Shown here: piece by piece, positions 11,333-23,087 of the stretch
Layout: the number at the start of each line of letters is the position of its first letter
How positions within the stretch are numbered: position 1 is the stretch's first letter
Origin: Siphonodentalium dalli
Taxonomy: Eukaryota > Mollusca > Scaphopoda > Gadilida > Siphonodentaliidae
Direction of reading: 5' to 3'
Length of the DNA stretch: 64,000 nt
Assembly (NCBI GenBank): GCA_032622095.1
Contig: CP136061.1
Location: 254,895,582-254,959,581, forward strand
Translations under genes and position numbers: made by a program
The notes under the pieces: generated by a model
Seen by the model: the letters and a program-made list of their open reading frames with translations, nothing else
What the model was told of the DNA's origin: nothing
The model's database searches: none

Positions 11333-11620
11333 AATCCTGAAAATAGTCTGTCTGTCATTTGCAGAATGAGGTCCCCAGAGGTCCACGACCGGCTAGCGTC
11401 ACCAAATTCACACTCTATGACATACTTCTTCCGAGGCATCAACGTTACTGATATGGGAGGCATATAGGATCAGATTGAAGTTCCCCAGTTGAAATTCGTG
11501 ATATTCACCCATTATATGAGGTCTAAGCAGAATGAGATCACCAGAGGTTGAATTTAGTGTCACTAGCCCGCTGCTGTAGATCTATTACAAGGCTTGCATA
11601 CACCCAAATATATGGAGGAC
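11333..11620. mobile_element. Family B palindromic MITE, degenerate copy
   Basis: Contains the family-B phrases TGTCATTTGCAGAATGAGGT, CACCAAATTCAC, GATCAGATTGAAGTTC and CAGAATGAGATCACCAGAGG, arranged as imperfect inverted halves. Better copies are at 24.7, 58.1 and 59.1 kb. Confidence 0.65.
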
Positions 11621-11650
11621 ATGCATGAGACATAACGTACCCTACAATAG

Positions 11651-11700
11651 TTAACCCTTTCACGACGGGAGCTGCGTTCGTGCCGCATTAAATGTTGTTT
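11651..11700. mobile_element. Family D end fragment
   Basis: TTAACCCTTTCACGACGGGA then GCTGCG..GCCGCATTAAAT matches, in sense or inverse, the ends of the copies at 20.9-21.1 and 43.2-43.5 kb. Only one end is present; the remainder to 12393 is AT-rich with two short similar phrases (about 12050 and 12250, ATCACATGCRTGTGATCGAG). Confidence 0.5.
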
Positions 11701-12393
11701 TCTCACTTTGCCGACGAGTCTGCAAATCAGCAGAGGACAAATCATTAAAACCACCAAAAAGAGGAATAGCGGTAATAGTTTATTGTTAACCTCCTCAATT
11801 TAGGAGAGCATATATACAAATGACAAATATATACATGTTATATAAATGTGCATGCAAATGTTATACTAATCACAATATTAATCTTACAGTGTTTACGCCG
11901 TGTCACACGCATGCGGTCAGGTTCTGACATTTTCAAGTTTCAAGTGTTAGTGAGGTATGGTGAAAATATAATATAGAATTTAGAAATGGGAAGGCATACA
12001 TAGAGGTGCCCGAATGCCAGTTGCCCTTTTAAAACCTGATTAGCAATATCACATGCGTGTGATCGAGCGAAATAAAATTTCCAAATAAAATATTTACTGG
12101 ACATCAAAGTTGAGTATTGGAACTTGAGAATGTGTGTCGTCATATTAACTTCTCGGGTGAAGTTAGACAAAGGTTTCAGACAACGAATTCAGAAAGTAGC
12201 ATATATCTCATGAAAATGGCCTATTTAAGAAACTGAAAATAAATTTGCAATATCACATGCATGTGATCGAGCGAAATAAAACTTAAAACTAAAATATTTA
12301 CTGGACATCAACGTGCCCGAATGCCAGTTGCCTCATTGAACTGATGGATTATTGACACCTCGTGCAGGTACTCCCGGATCGAGATGCTCCCCA

Positions 12394-12860
12394 TTAACCC
12401 TTTACCCAACAAAACGGGCAAAAAACGCCCAAATAAAGCTTCAACGGCCTAAAATATCTTTGGTCTGTCTCAAGAACACCATACAACAAAGATGGATATC
12501 ATTGGAACCGGTTCATTGACCACATTGTGATGGTTACAGTTATGCCCTGTGCCAATGTATTCTCTTATATATGCGAGTCGACCATAGGTCACCTCGCATA
12601 TATAAGAGAATGCATTGGCCTAAAAAAATTCTTTTTTTAACACTTTACCATTTTTTCTTACATTCTTTAACAATTTTATAATCTTTTCTTACATTTTGTA
12701 ACAATTTTTATAATACTTTTTTACATTCTTTGACAATTTTATGATTTTTAATATGTGTTAAGCCAATGCATTCTCTTATATATGCGAGGCGACCTATGGT
12801 CGACTCGCATATATAAGAGAATGCATTGGCACATGGCCGTTCTGTTGGGTAAAGGGCTAA
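12394..12860. mobile_element. Family A MITE, copy A1 (467 bp)
   Basis: TTAA at 12394, then CCCTTTACCCAACA; the right end is TGTTGGGTAAAGGG followed by CTAA (mutated TTAA). It holds two 69-bp palindromes in opposite orientation and is longer than other copies through an extended T-rich spacer. Confidence 0.88.
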
Positions 12861-13030
12861 AGATCATGTGCCAGTGCATTATCTTATATGTGCGAGTCTC
12901 CCATTGGTCTAACAATAGTTACATTGACCATGTAAGTCAGTGCATTTTCTTACATATGCGAGTATCCCTATAAGAGAATGAACTGGAACATGATCTTTAA
13001 TGCTGCACCAGCGCAGCCTCCGTCAAGAAA
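12861..13030. mobile_element. Family D remnant beside A1
   Basis: Degenerate palindrome sequences (GTGCCAGTGCATTATCTTAT, GTGCATTTTCTTACATATGC) and an end ATGATCTTTAATGCTGCACC AGCGCAG, shared with the copies at 20.9 and 43.3 kb. A1 probably inserted into or next to it. Confidence 0.55.
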
Positions 13031-13479
13031 TTGTTATAGAGCGTATAGTATTTCCTAGACCATTAACCGTAAATAATAAAGAGCGTTTTATAAAATATAT
13101 TTTATGTTATATAATCGTCGTATTATTAGTTTAATGTCATTTTTCAGGTCTTCGAGGAAATAGCACATATCCAAAATATCGTGTTTATTTAGATGGCGTG
13201 AACCTGTGAAGTTTCGCGACGTCGGTAATGTCGTGTGTGTGACTTAATGTGGTCAACACTGATTTAACTATAATATGTTTTTCTCCCTATGTTGTGGAGT
13301 TCAGTGGGTCAAGCGTCATTGGGAATATCTCAAGATGGTTTACTTCTTCCGGTATTTAAGAATTAACTCTAAAACGTGAAAACTGTTACTCATTCTTTAA
13401 CCTTTTATTTAGGAAATTCCGGAGATGGTGGGATTTTACCCACAAGACAATTATATCGTGCAACCCTCATTTCCAATAT

Positions 13480-13923
13480 GTGACCCGCCATATCAAATCC
13501 AGTCGTAAGTCGGGATTTTTTTTACCCTGTGCCAATGCATTCTTATATATATACGAGTCGACCATTGGTCGCCTCGCATATATAAGAGAATGCATTGGCC
13601 TAACAATTTTTTATCATTTAAAACAAAAAAAAATGTTTCTTACAATTTTTAGGACATAAAATAAAAAACATCCATTACCCTGCAGTGAGCCCCACACATA
13701 TATAGAAGCATATAGAAGAGTGTCGTCTGCTCATGTTTGTCTGGGGCTCTGTATAGGTGAAATTATAAAATTGTTAAAGAATACAAGAAAACATTATTAA
13801 AATTGTAAAAAATTGTTAGGCCAATGCATTCTCTTATATATGCGAGGCGACCTATGAGAGAATGCATTGGCTCAGGGTAAAAAAAAATCCCGACTTACGA
13901 CTGGATTTGATATGGCGGGTCGC
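13480..13923. mobile_element. Family C MITE, copy C1
   Basis: Terminal GTGACCCGCCATATCAAATC and inverse, flanked by ATAT at 13476-13479 and 13924-13927. The core carries the 69-bp palindrome twice. The second one has lost its centre (GCGACCTATGAGAGAATGC). The inner spacer holds GAGCCCCACACATATATAGA and its inverse partner. Confidence 0.88.
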
Positions 13924-14348
13924 ATATGATCATCCTTATTAGTTCACTACTTTTGTATGACTATATCTTACATATTACATTTGGTCTAGAAATAACAAGT
14001 TTACAATATCTTGCCCATCTTACCAAAATTGTCAAATAGTGTATTCACTTTTCAGCGCGATCTTAAAGATACATAATCCGAATTAACGCTCCTAAATTAC
14101 TATTTCTTTGGCTTCGGGAGTAACAAATATTTGATTCGAGTCGAGGAACTCACCCATCAATTAAAGCTCAGAGTTATCAGATATCGATTTATGAAATCTG
14201 TTATTTTTCACCACCTGGAATATTTGGCGGCCTAGCAAATATCGACGAGCCAACCGACATACTCTCCATATGACCACGCGTCGATAAAAGTTGACCACAT
14301 GTCAATAAAATTAATGTTGAACACAAATTGGCGAGTGTATATACATTA

Positions 14349-14748
14349 AGGGTACGTTCATACACTGGCAAGTTTGCACGGTATGGTTTGCATGCATTTT
14401 GTCGTAGAAAACGATATGGTGCCAAAATATGAACGGAAACAAGCATATAAAATGCATCTGTACCACAGCTAACTACGTGCGAAGTAAAATCTATTTAGTT
14501 CCATCTGTAGCGATGCTACCGGAATTTGCCTGTAAATAGCATGCAATTATCTCGCAAGAATAAATCATACAGGTATTAATAAATCATACAGGTAGTTGAA
14601 GGCAAATTTTACTGCTCATGTCTTTCGCTTTGGTAAAGGTGCATGTTATGTGAATGTTTCCGTTTATATTCTGGCACCATGTGGTTTTCTATGACGAAAT
14701 GCCCACAAAACCATACCGTGCAAACTTGCCAGCGTATGAACGTACCCC
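14349..14748. mobile_element. Foldback MITE, ends GGGTACGTTCATACACTGGC
   Basis: About 115-bp inverted arms: the left arm has GCAAGTTTGCACGGTATGGT and ATGGTGCCAAAATATGAACG, and the right arm has the inverse with modest divergence. The central 160 bp is AT-rich with a short direct repeat AATAAATCATACAGGTA. No target duplication resolved. Confidence 0.75.
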
Positions 14749-14844
14749 AAGTGTCTATGAACTGCACTGTGGTCTTGGGAGAAATTACCATAATTATCGC
14801 GCAGCCATTATTAAAGTGATGTGAAACAATCCGGTTGGGTGATC

Positions 14845-15190
14845 AAATAAAATGGAGAATAACCTTGCTCAAAGTAGTTATTTTTACGAATATTAAAACA
14901 AATTTCCAGCGCACACACTGTCATTTTTATATAGTAATTAATTTCAATGACTCTCGACGGCGAAATAATTTGCGTTAGTTTATCGCCGATTGCTGCGTCC
15001 CGAATCGAGATGTAAATATTTACAATAATGCGTAGTTCAGAGGATGATATCTATGGAGTGGTATGGTCGATTTCTTTGAGATTTTCAACGATGTTAGTAG
15101 AATTCTACATTGCCACAGTTGGCATAGCACCCGAGTACTAACTTATCAGTTTCACGCACCAAACAAGTCCATAATATGTCTTTAATCATA
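14845..15190. repeat. ~425-bp tandem duplication, copy 1
   Basis: Shares with 15270-15590 the ordered phrases ATGGAGAATAACCTTGCTCA, GTTAGTTTATCGCCGATTG, CGTCCCGAATCGA, GATGTTAGTAGAAT and ACTAACTTATCA, at roughly 85 percent identity by eye. No coding frame is conserved. Confidence 0.75.
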
Positions 15191-15269
15191 TCGTGAATCA
15201 GCTGCATGTATATATATATAGCATCTATATTACAATATCCTAAGTAGAATATAAAGCTCCGGCGCATGG

Positions 15270-15590
15270 GGTCGTCAAATAGAAATGGAGAATAATCTTG
15301 CTCAAAGTTGTTATTTTTTATGAATATTATCCAAAATAATTGAATGCGCAATGACCCTTAGTGACGAAATCGTTTGTGTTAGTTTATCGCCGATAGTGGC
15401 GTCCCGAATCGATATGTAAATATTTACAATTGAGCGTAGTTCAGACGACGTTTTCTACGGAGTTCTTTGAAATTTTCGGCGATGTTAGTAGAATGCTATA
15501 TTCACCAGGTTGGCATTGCACCTGAGTGTACTAACTTATCACTTTCACGCACTCGAACAAGTCCCTAATATTGTCTTTAACTCTATATAT
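15270..15590. repeat. ~425-bp tandem duplication, copy 2
   Basis: Second copy of 14845-15190, with small indels. Confidence 0.75.
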
Positions 15591-15658
15591 ATATACACAC
15601 CACTGATTGTGGCGAATTGGGGAAAAATAAATTTGGATGCACCGAGTTGAGACCTTGG

Positions 15659-17514
15659 CGGAAACCATTTTATATACTTTATTATCCCAGCCAATCTACA
15701 TGGTACGGAGGAAACCATTTTATATAATTTATTCTCCCGGCCAATCTACATGGTACGGAGGAAACCATTTTATATACTTTATTCTCCCAGCCAATCTACA
15801 TGTTACGGAGGAAACCATTTTATATACTTTATTCTCCCAGCCAATCTACATGTTACGGAGGAAACCATTTTATACACTTTATTCTCCCAGCCAATCTGCA
15901 TGTTACGGAGGAAACCATTTTATATACTTTATTCTCCCAACCAATGTTCATGGTACTGAGGAAACCATTTTATATACTTTATTCTCCCAACCAATGTACA
16001 TGGTACGGAGAAAAGTATTTTATATACTTTATTCTCCCAGCCAATGTAGTTGGCACGGAGGAAACCATTTTATATACTTTATATACTTTATTCTCCCAGC
16101 CAATGTACATGGTACGAAGGAAACAATTTTATATATACTTCAAATACTTTATTCTACCGGCCAATCTACATGGTACGGAGGAAACCATTTTATATACTTT
16201 ATTCTCCCAGCCAATGTAGTTGGTACGGAGAAAAGTATTTTATATACTTTATTCTCCCAGTCAATGTACATGGTACGGAGGAAACCATTTTATATACTTT
16301 ATATACTTTATTCTCCCAGCCAATGTACATGGTAGGGAGGAAACAATTTTATATATACTTCAAATACTTTATTCTACCGGCCAATCTACATGGTACGGAG
16401 GAAACCATTTTATATACTTTATTCTCCCAGCCAATGTAGTTGGTACGGAGAAAAGTATTTTATATACTTTATTCTCCCAGTCAATGTACATGGTACGGAG
16501 GAAACCATTTTATATACTTTATATACTTTATTCTCCCAGCCAATGTACATGGTAGGGAGGAAACAATTTTATATATACTTCAAATACTTTATTCTACCGG
16601 CCAATCTACATGGTACGGAGGAAACCATTTTATATACTGTATTCTCCCAACCAATGTTCATGGTACGGAGAAAAGTATTTTATATACTTTATTCTCCCAG
16701 CCAATGTAGTTGGCACGGAGGAAACCATTTTATATACTTTATATACTTTATTCTCCCAGCCAATGTACATGGTACGGAGGAAACAATTTTATATATACTT
16801 CAAATACTTTATTCTACCGGCCAATCTACATGGTACGGAGGAAACCATTTTATATACTTTATTCTCCCAGCCAATGTTCATGGTACGGAGAAAAGTATTT
16901 TATATACTTTATTCTCCCAGCCAATGTTCATGATACGGAGAAAAGTATCTTATATACTTTATTCTCCCAGTCAATGTACATGGTACGGAGGAAACAATTT
17001 TATATACTTTAAATACTTTATTATACCGGCCAATCTACATGGTACTGAGGAAACCATTTTATATACTTTATTCGCTCAGCCAATGTTCATGGTACGGATA
17101 AAAGTATTTTATATAATTTATTCTCCCAGTCAATGTACAGGGTGCGGAGGAAACCATTTTATATACTTTATATACTTTATTCTCCCAGCCAATGTAGTTG
17201 GTACGGAGGAAACATTATATATGCTTTACATACTTTATTCTCCCAGCCAATGTACATGGTACGGAGGAAACCATTTTATATACTTCAAATACTTTATTCT
17301 ACCGGCCAATCTACATGATACGGAGGAAACCATTTTATATACTTTATTCTCCCAGCCAATGTTCATGGTACGGAGAAAAGTATTTTATATAATTTATTCT
17401 CCCAGTCAATGTACAGGGTACGGGGGAAACCATTTTATATACTTTATATACTTTATTCTCCCAGCCAATGTAGTTGGTACGGAGGAAACATTATATATGC
17501 TTTATATACTTTAT
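15659..17514. repeat. 50-bp minisatellite with 220-bp higher-order period
   Basis: The unit is TTTATATACTTTATTCTCCC AGCCAATGTACATGGTACGG AGGAAACCAT, with variants AAAAGTATT and CAATGTAGTTGG and a 10-bp TATACTTTA insertion. TGGTACGGAGAAAAGTATTT recurs at 16001, 16221, 16441, 16661 and 16881, giving an exact 220-bp super-unit. The unit has no stop in any forward frame, so ORFs up to 404 codons exist. They are repetitive, lack a recognisable domain, and are not annotated as genes. Confidence 0.95.
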
Positions 17515-18307
17515 TCTAACATTACGGAGATAACGGAATACACAAAACAATACCTACCCCGTGTCAAGTGCAGATGGACGATGGTTAACGTATATAATTG
17601 GTAAATTAATCATATTCAAGTTAATGTTGCCATCAAGACGTGACACGGGGTTTGTCAAATAAGAATAGACAATGTGTTATGGCAGTTTACAGACTGCCGC
17701 CCTGTGAGGTGGAAGCTACCCGATTTAACCTTGAGAACATGCAGGTAGCTACGGAAGTTTGAATCTCTTTGATAATTTTGCACGTTTTCTTTAAAACAGA
17801 TGGTCGTGTGCTCCTTAAAATCATTTTCAATTTACCAAGACTGTATGTACTTTTCGAAAAGACTGGAAAAAGTTATTGCCTCAAATCGGAGAAGATTGGG
17901 TAACCAATCAGGTAGTGTATTTCATCGCCGATTGCATTCAAATTGCACAAGGTACATACACGCTGCTCTCTTTGAACGTTATTCCAACTTCCTAATTCTA
18001 CTGGAAGTTTATGATTTCTGGTTCTGAATCTAGCATTTTGATCACAAAAATTTAGATAGTTTTCGAAACCATCAATATCATAAAGCAGCCGACATTGTTC
18101 AACACTCTCATATTCTCACAATATTTCTCCTCCGCTGATGTTTGCACATGTATGGCGTGATCGGTCGTATATTAATGCGAATATATAAGGTTGATTATAA
18201 GGGCAACTCTGCACAAAATTAATGAACGAACCCCGATCCATTTGGATATCGCTTTCCCCTTTTCGGTTATGAGCATACCGCAGGTCATAGGAATAATATA
18301 TGATGAC
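17515..18307. other. Spacer, no gene seen
   Basis: AT-rich. A short inverted pair CCCCGTGTCA (about 17557) and TGACACGGGG (17641) brackets about 80 bp. The 75-codon ORF at 17800 has no recognisable features. Confidence 0.5.
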
Positions 18308-18375
18308 TTTGATTTACTTTCAACATATTTTATTGTAAATTCATTTATTTTTACAACGGATTTGGGTAACACGTT
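18308..18375 (-). mobile_element. LINE 3'-end fragment
   Basis: TTTACTTTCAACATATTTTA and the following 45 bp are the inverse of the 3' end of the LINE at 5589-6867, with a few differences. Only the last 65 bp or so is recognisable. Confidence 0.6.
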
Positions 18376-19499
18376 TTTACAATTTGCAGATGTCCTCGTT
18401 CCAAACTACACTGGTTTACATTGATGGCAGAAAAATAAACATGACTCAGTTGCATTTGGTCTTGAAAACAAATGAGTACATGGCGCATGGTGTATTATGC
18501 TTTGTGTGTTTCACCAGGATATGATGATAGAGCCACGCAGAAAGCTCAACAATTTATACAGACGGACACAAGGGACTCACTTATATGAGTTACATTTTGT
18601 TTGTTTGTTGTTTTTTAATTTTATTTAATTGTTTGTCCTTGTGCAATGTCATATAAAATGCGATGCATGCATACATCATTGGTCTATTTTTTGGTTAATA
18701 AACTATTCTGTTATATGTACCCACACCAAAATTGCGGGGGCGGGTGTAAGAAGTTTGCGTGCACTGCACTGTGGCCTTGGATGAAACCATCAACATCATT
18801 ATACATTAAATACTTTTATTTCTGCAGCGTCATTGGACTCATGTCTCGTTGCTATCTTTCTGCTCCGCAGATTTTCATACATGGCTTTATGTTAATGGGA
18901 ATACATATTAAGGTTAACCAATTACCACTCCACGTTTGACTGTTGATGTTTCGTACAATGTAGACGATGCATAAAATGTTCAATTTGAATGCAGTAAGCC
19001 TTGTGTAAACAATCTTTAACAAACGCCACCACAATTTTCATCGAGCTCCTTTATATATATACGTGGGGTGCGTTTTGTCGTGCATATGTTGATCACACAA
19101 TCTTCACGCGCACGCCATGCCTATTATGTATATAAATATATTTATATGGATTTAGTCAATGAATTGGGTCCACTTTTGTCTTTCAGCTCATATACAATTG
19201 AGGTGAATTCAATACAATGTAACTTGTCAATATATTCACGGCTGTAAACTAAGGCGATGAACGGGGTATATTGTATTCTAGGTCACAAGACGAATGAGAA
19301 TGTAGTTCCTAGATGGCCCAGATGATCAGTTACATGTAGCAATTTGAATCGACAGTCGTGTGCATGTATTTACGATACCCGTTATCACGTTATCAGTGTG
19401 GCTGGGTATAGGCGATAGATTTATGACGTCACGGAACATGGCATGCAGTGAAAGTTTAAATATATATATATAGTATATCAACTAGCTGAAACAGGCTCC
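18376..19499. other. Spacer, no gene seen
   Basis: AT-rich non-repetitive DNA. ORFs here are below 100 codons with no family signature. Confidence 0.5.
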
Positions 19500-19800
19500 C
19501 TGTTGTGCGTTAGGGGTCTGCATTTTGATCGTTTAAGCAGTTTGATTAAAACACAATTATAGTTTTATTTTTTAACAATTTGTTTCGTTTTTTTTTTATA
19601 TTGAGCTTCTTGTTCAATTTAACAAACATTTTTGTCTCTCTTTTTTTAAATTTTGAAAAAAAACGCCGTTTTAACTTCCGCCAGGGTACACCGAGTCACC
19701 ACAACAAATTTGGTTGAAATCGGTCCAGGGGTCTGGGATAAAAATCCAGACAGACAGACGGACGGAAGGACAGACATACCTTACTCTTTTATACATATTA
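19500..19800. repeat. Dispersed repeat I, copy 1
   Basis: Shares with 62020-62305 the phrases TTGATCGTTTAAGCAGTTTG, ATATTGAGCTTCTTGTTCAA, AACGCCGTT, CCAAATTTGGTTGAAATCGG, TCCAGG and a GACAGACAGACGGACGG run ending near CTCTTTTATACATATTA. Non-coding; the class of element is unknown. Confidence 0.7.
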
Positions 19801-20874
19801 GGCGAATGCGCCGAATCATCATAATTTAAATGCATATATATTAAACAGTATAGACGTGGTGGAGGCGATTATATCGGTTACTGTTGTTGTTGTTGTTGTT
19901 CATGGAAGTCCTTTGTGGCAACTGGAGATTTATTTAACTTTTCGAGGTATTAGGAAATTAAAACATTGTGAAAGTGCCGCATGTAAAGGTCATAAAGGTC
20001 GAAAAGTTGGTGTTCATACGTTTATTATTCACGGGTTAGCAACTTGCAACTGATGAAGATCTTATTGACTTTGTCTGTTTTCCTTCTATGGTGATTTCAT
20101 TTACAAATTATAATTTTTAACTTTTGGGTTTTATTAATTTAGATACTTTGGTGCGTACGTTCAAACTTATTTTCCAAATTCTGTAAAACCGCTCCGGGCC
20201 ACTGCTCTCTGTTCTAAATTTATGACAATTGAACGAGGAATCAGGTATCTGCACAAAATAGGGTCACTTTTCCATAATGTTTTCCCCTATTTCCATAATT
20301 ATGCTTTGCAGATTCCCTCTTCTTTCTCTTGTCATCGGATCATCCATACATTTGGTACCAACTTCACTTTGTGATAAAAATGAAAATGACTAATTGGTTT
20401 TATGCCATTTTTTTCAGCTTATCCTAATTTGACATATCAAAAAGCTTTCGAGCCTCCGCCAGCATTTCATTATGACGTTTTACTGTCATCCCGGGATGCT
20501 AGGTGTGATTTTCGCTAACCATACATGATGTGTTACCTGGCCAGACACCCACTTATCACTTATTGGTTACCTATACAAAAGTATTGGAAACTTGGTATTT
20601 GATATCTGACCATTAAACATTTTATAAGTGCGCTCATATAGGTTCTTCTCGTGTGTTTTTAGATAAGAGTGCAATGTTAACAGGGACGTTGCGACGAGAG
20701 TTGGTGTGTTGTGTGTGGGGGGGGGGGGGTCACAGTTTGGGGGGGGGGGGTCACAGTTTTCAAACAGTTGGACATTTCTCGCCTGGTACAACATTAGTTG
20801 GAAACAATTCACACCAAACATAATGTCGCAAACTGTAGTTTAACTCTTCCATGAACTGGAGCTTCCTGAAATTT
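19801..20874. other. Spacer with short G tracts
   Basis: No gene seen. A GTT run lies at 19876-19900. Two G runs of 12-13 bases at 20716-20750, separated by TCACAGTTT, form a local duplication. Confidence 0.5.
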
Positions 20875-21133
20875 TGCGAAATCCCTGAGCCAATGAATTA
20901 TATTATATATGCAAATCACCCATATGGAGCCTCGCATATATAAGAGAATGAATTGGCCTAATAATATTTACCTTGACCCATTAAGCCAATGCATTCTCTT
21001 ATAGATTCAAGGCTCCCTATGTGAGACTAGCATATATAAGACAATGCACTGGCACATGATATTTAATGCTGCTCCAGCGCTGCTCCCGTCATGAAACCAC
21101 ATTATTGCTGCGACCCCTCACGAAAGGGTTATT
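20875..21133. mobile_element. Family D foldback element
   Basis: Two degenerate versions of the CCAATGCATTCTCTTATA palindrome flank ATATTTACCTTGACCCATTA. The right end is ATGCTGCTCCAGCGCTGC..TCACGAAAGGGTTA, matching in inverse the TTAACCCTTTCACGACGGGA end at 11651. Confidence 0.65.
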
Positions 21134-21423
21134 GTTCCAACTAGTAATCGGTGGAGAATTTGTTGTGTTCAACAAACGGTCACACATTGTCCTAATTTTG
21201 GTCAAAACTTTTGACTAAAATGTTCCTGCATCAGTGGGAAATTGTAGGGGGAGATAGTTTGGAAATATGCAACCTAAGTGGAGGGCATATCAAGGTGTGG
21301 GGGTTGCATGGATAAAATCTTGGACTTGAATGTTTGCTCTGGTTGAAGTGGTGTGCATTAGTTTTATAGATGCTGCTTCCGTTGTTAGGGAAAAGTTTTT
21401 GGATTACGTGCTCACGACGGGGG

Positions 21424-21911
21424 AATCACGTGGTTTCGAGGTTGGTGAGTAACACGCATTCAAAATTTGCAACCGCACAAAAACATAATATATGTAAAAC
21501 TTTCACAAAACATATAGCATTTTGACTGTCACGAACATATGCTAGTCTATTTTAAAAACAAGTTGATACCTTATTTGTTCGGAAATACTCAGTAGTTTTC
21601 TATAACGTTCTGACCAAAGTGTCAAGTCGGAGGTCCATGCATACACATAAGTCCATGCATCTAGGAGAATCCTTCGACTGACAACTTTGGTCAGAATGTT
21701 AGAGCAAACAACTGTGAGTTTGGACACAAGTGAGGTTTTTTGAAAACAGTATAGCATAGCTCGTAGCTGCCAAATTACTATGTGATATATCATTATCCTA
21801 TAGTTTATTACCCTTTTCCTCGTTTCTGGTCGCGTTTGAAGTCGCCTCATTGGCCTCAGCCATTTTGAATGCGTGATACTCACAAACTCGAAACCACCGT
21901 GGTGCTAGCAA
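21424..21911. mobile_element. Foldback MITE, ends AATCACGTGGTTTCGAGGTT
   Basis: The left end AATCACGTGGTTTCGAGGTT then GGTGAGTAACACGCATTCAA is inverted at 21860-21908. An inner inverted pair (CGTTCTGACCAAAGTGTCAA / GACAACTTTGGTCAGAATG) spaces a palindromic GTCCATGCAT motif. The 113-codon minus ORF spanning it is incidental. Confidence 0.75.
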
Positions 21912-23087
21912 ATCCGCCCGGCAGATCTCTGTCAAATCGTACGAAATATTTATACATGCTTTACGACGATTTGCGACGATTTATCTAATTGGTACACCGT
22001 GTATGTATGTGACACCTCTTGATAATTGACATTAGAAGCTGGTCTCCCAATATGTGGCAAATAGCAATCGGTTCACCGTTGATAGAGTTTTATATTACAC
22101 AATTAGCCCCTAAACCCGGCCTCAGACGCACGTGCATTATCGGCACGCACAGTAACATAAAAGCTTTGTACAATGATGTCGATGTCAATGCCGGAATTTT
22201 AATATTGTGTTAATTATAATACAATTATGATATTCAATTTGTATTGGGCTATTTAGTGTTGACTCTGAGGTAAACACGGATGATAAGGGTGGTTGAACAA
22301 GTTTGTTAACATGAACAGACACAATTAAAATGGAACTCTGTTGAAGGTGTCAACTTCTTTCTATAGTGTATGGATGAAACGCGATACCATACTATCGTTT
22401 AAAATGGGCGCCAAATGATCGTATAGGTTACAGTACACCAATTATCCATAGGCGACAGTGTTAATGTCCGGGGCTATGCTCGATTCCTTGTCAATGCTGG
22501 AACTTTCTAACCTAGTCAATTTTGAAGAATGACTCTTCGGACCCAATATGACCCGAAACAATTAATAGTTTCCGTTTCCGTCTTTAAATGTACCGCTTTT
22601 GATACTGCCCTAATTCCGCACAAAAAATCATCACAAAATTTTCAAACATACCCCCATTAAATGCCAGGTTAATTATTTCACCCACTCTGGATCAATATTC
22701 ATCTAGGTATAATATTTCCATGATGGCTTTGATTTTTTCTTGTTTTTGCATTAATTTTATCCCAATCATAATCAACCATTCAGCTGCCAGATGTGATTTT
22801 ATGCTGACTTGAGTGTGACAGCACAACAAGGGGGATAATTTTTTTATATTTGGTGTACTATAACCTATAAGTTAATGTACATATAATAGGGAATTGATGT
22901 TGATTATATTGCGTTCCTTGGAGTATGCACGGATGCATGCAAGTTGGTCCGGCATGTCTATGTGGATCCATTACACAAAATGTCAGACCAATTTGCATTC
23001 ATACCCTATATGAACGCAGGAAAATTTCTTAAGATGTGATAAGGCCTTTTTGGAACCGAGAGTAACAATTTACTGTATGTGACCCTC
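21912..23087. other. Spacer, no gene seen
   Basis: AT-rich; no ORF with recognisable content. Confidence 0.5.

Noticed and set aside
16390-17604. 404-codon ORF with repeated peptide
   Set aside because: A 50-bp unit not divisible by three, open in all frames, is a repeat effect; no start context or unique domain.
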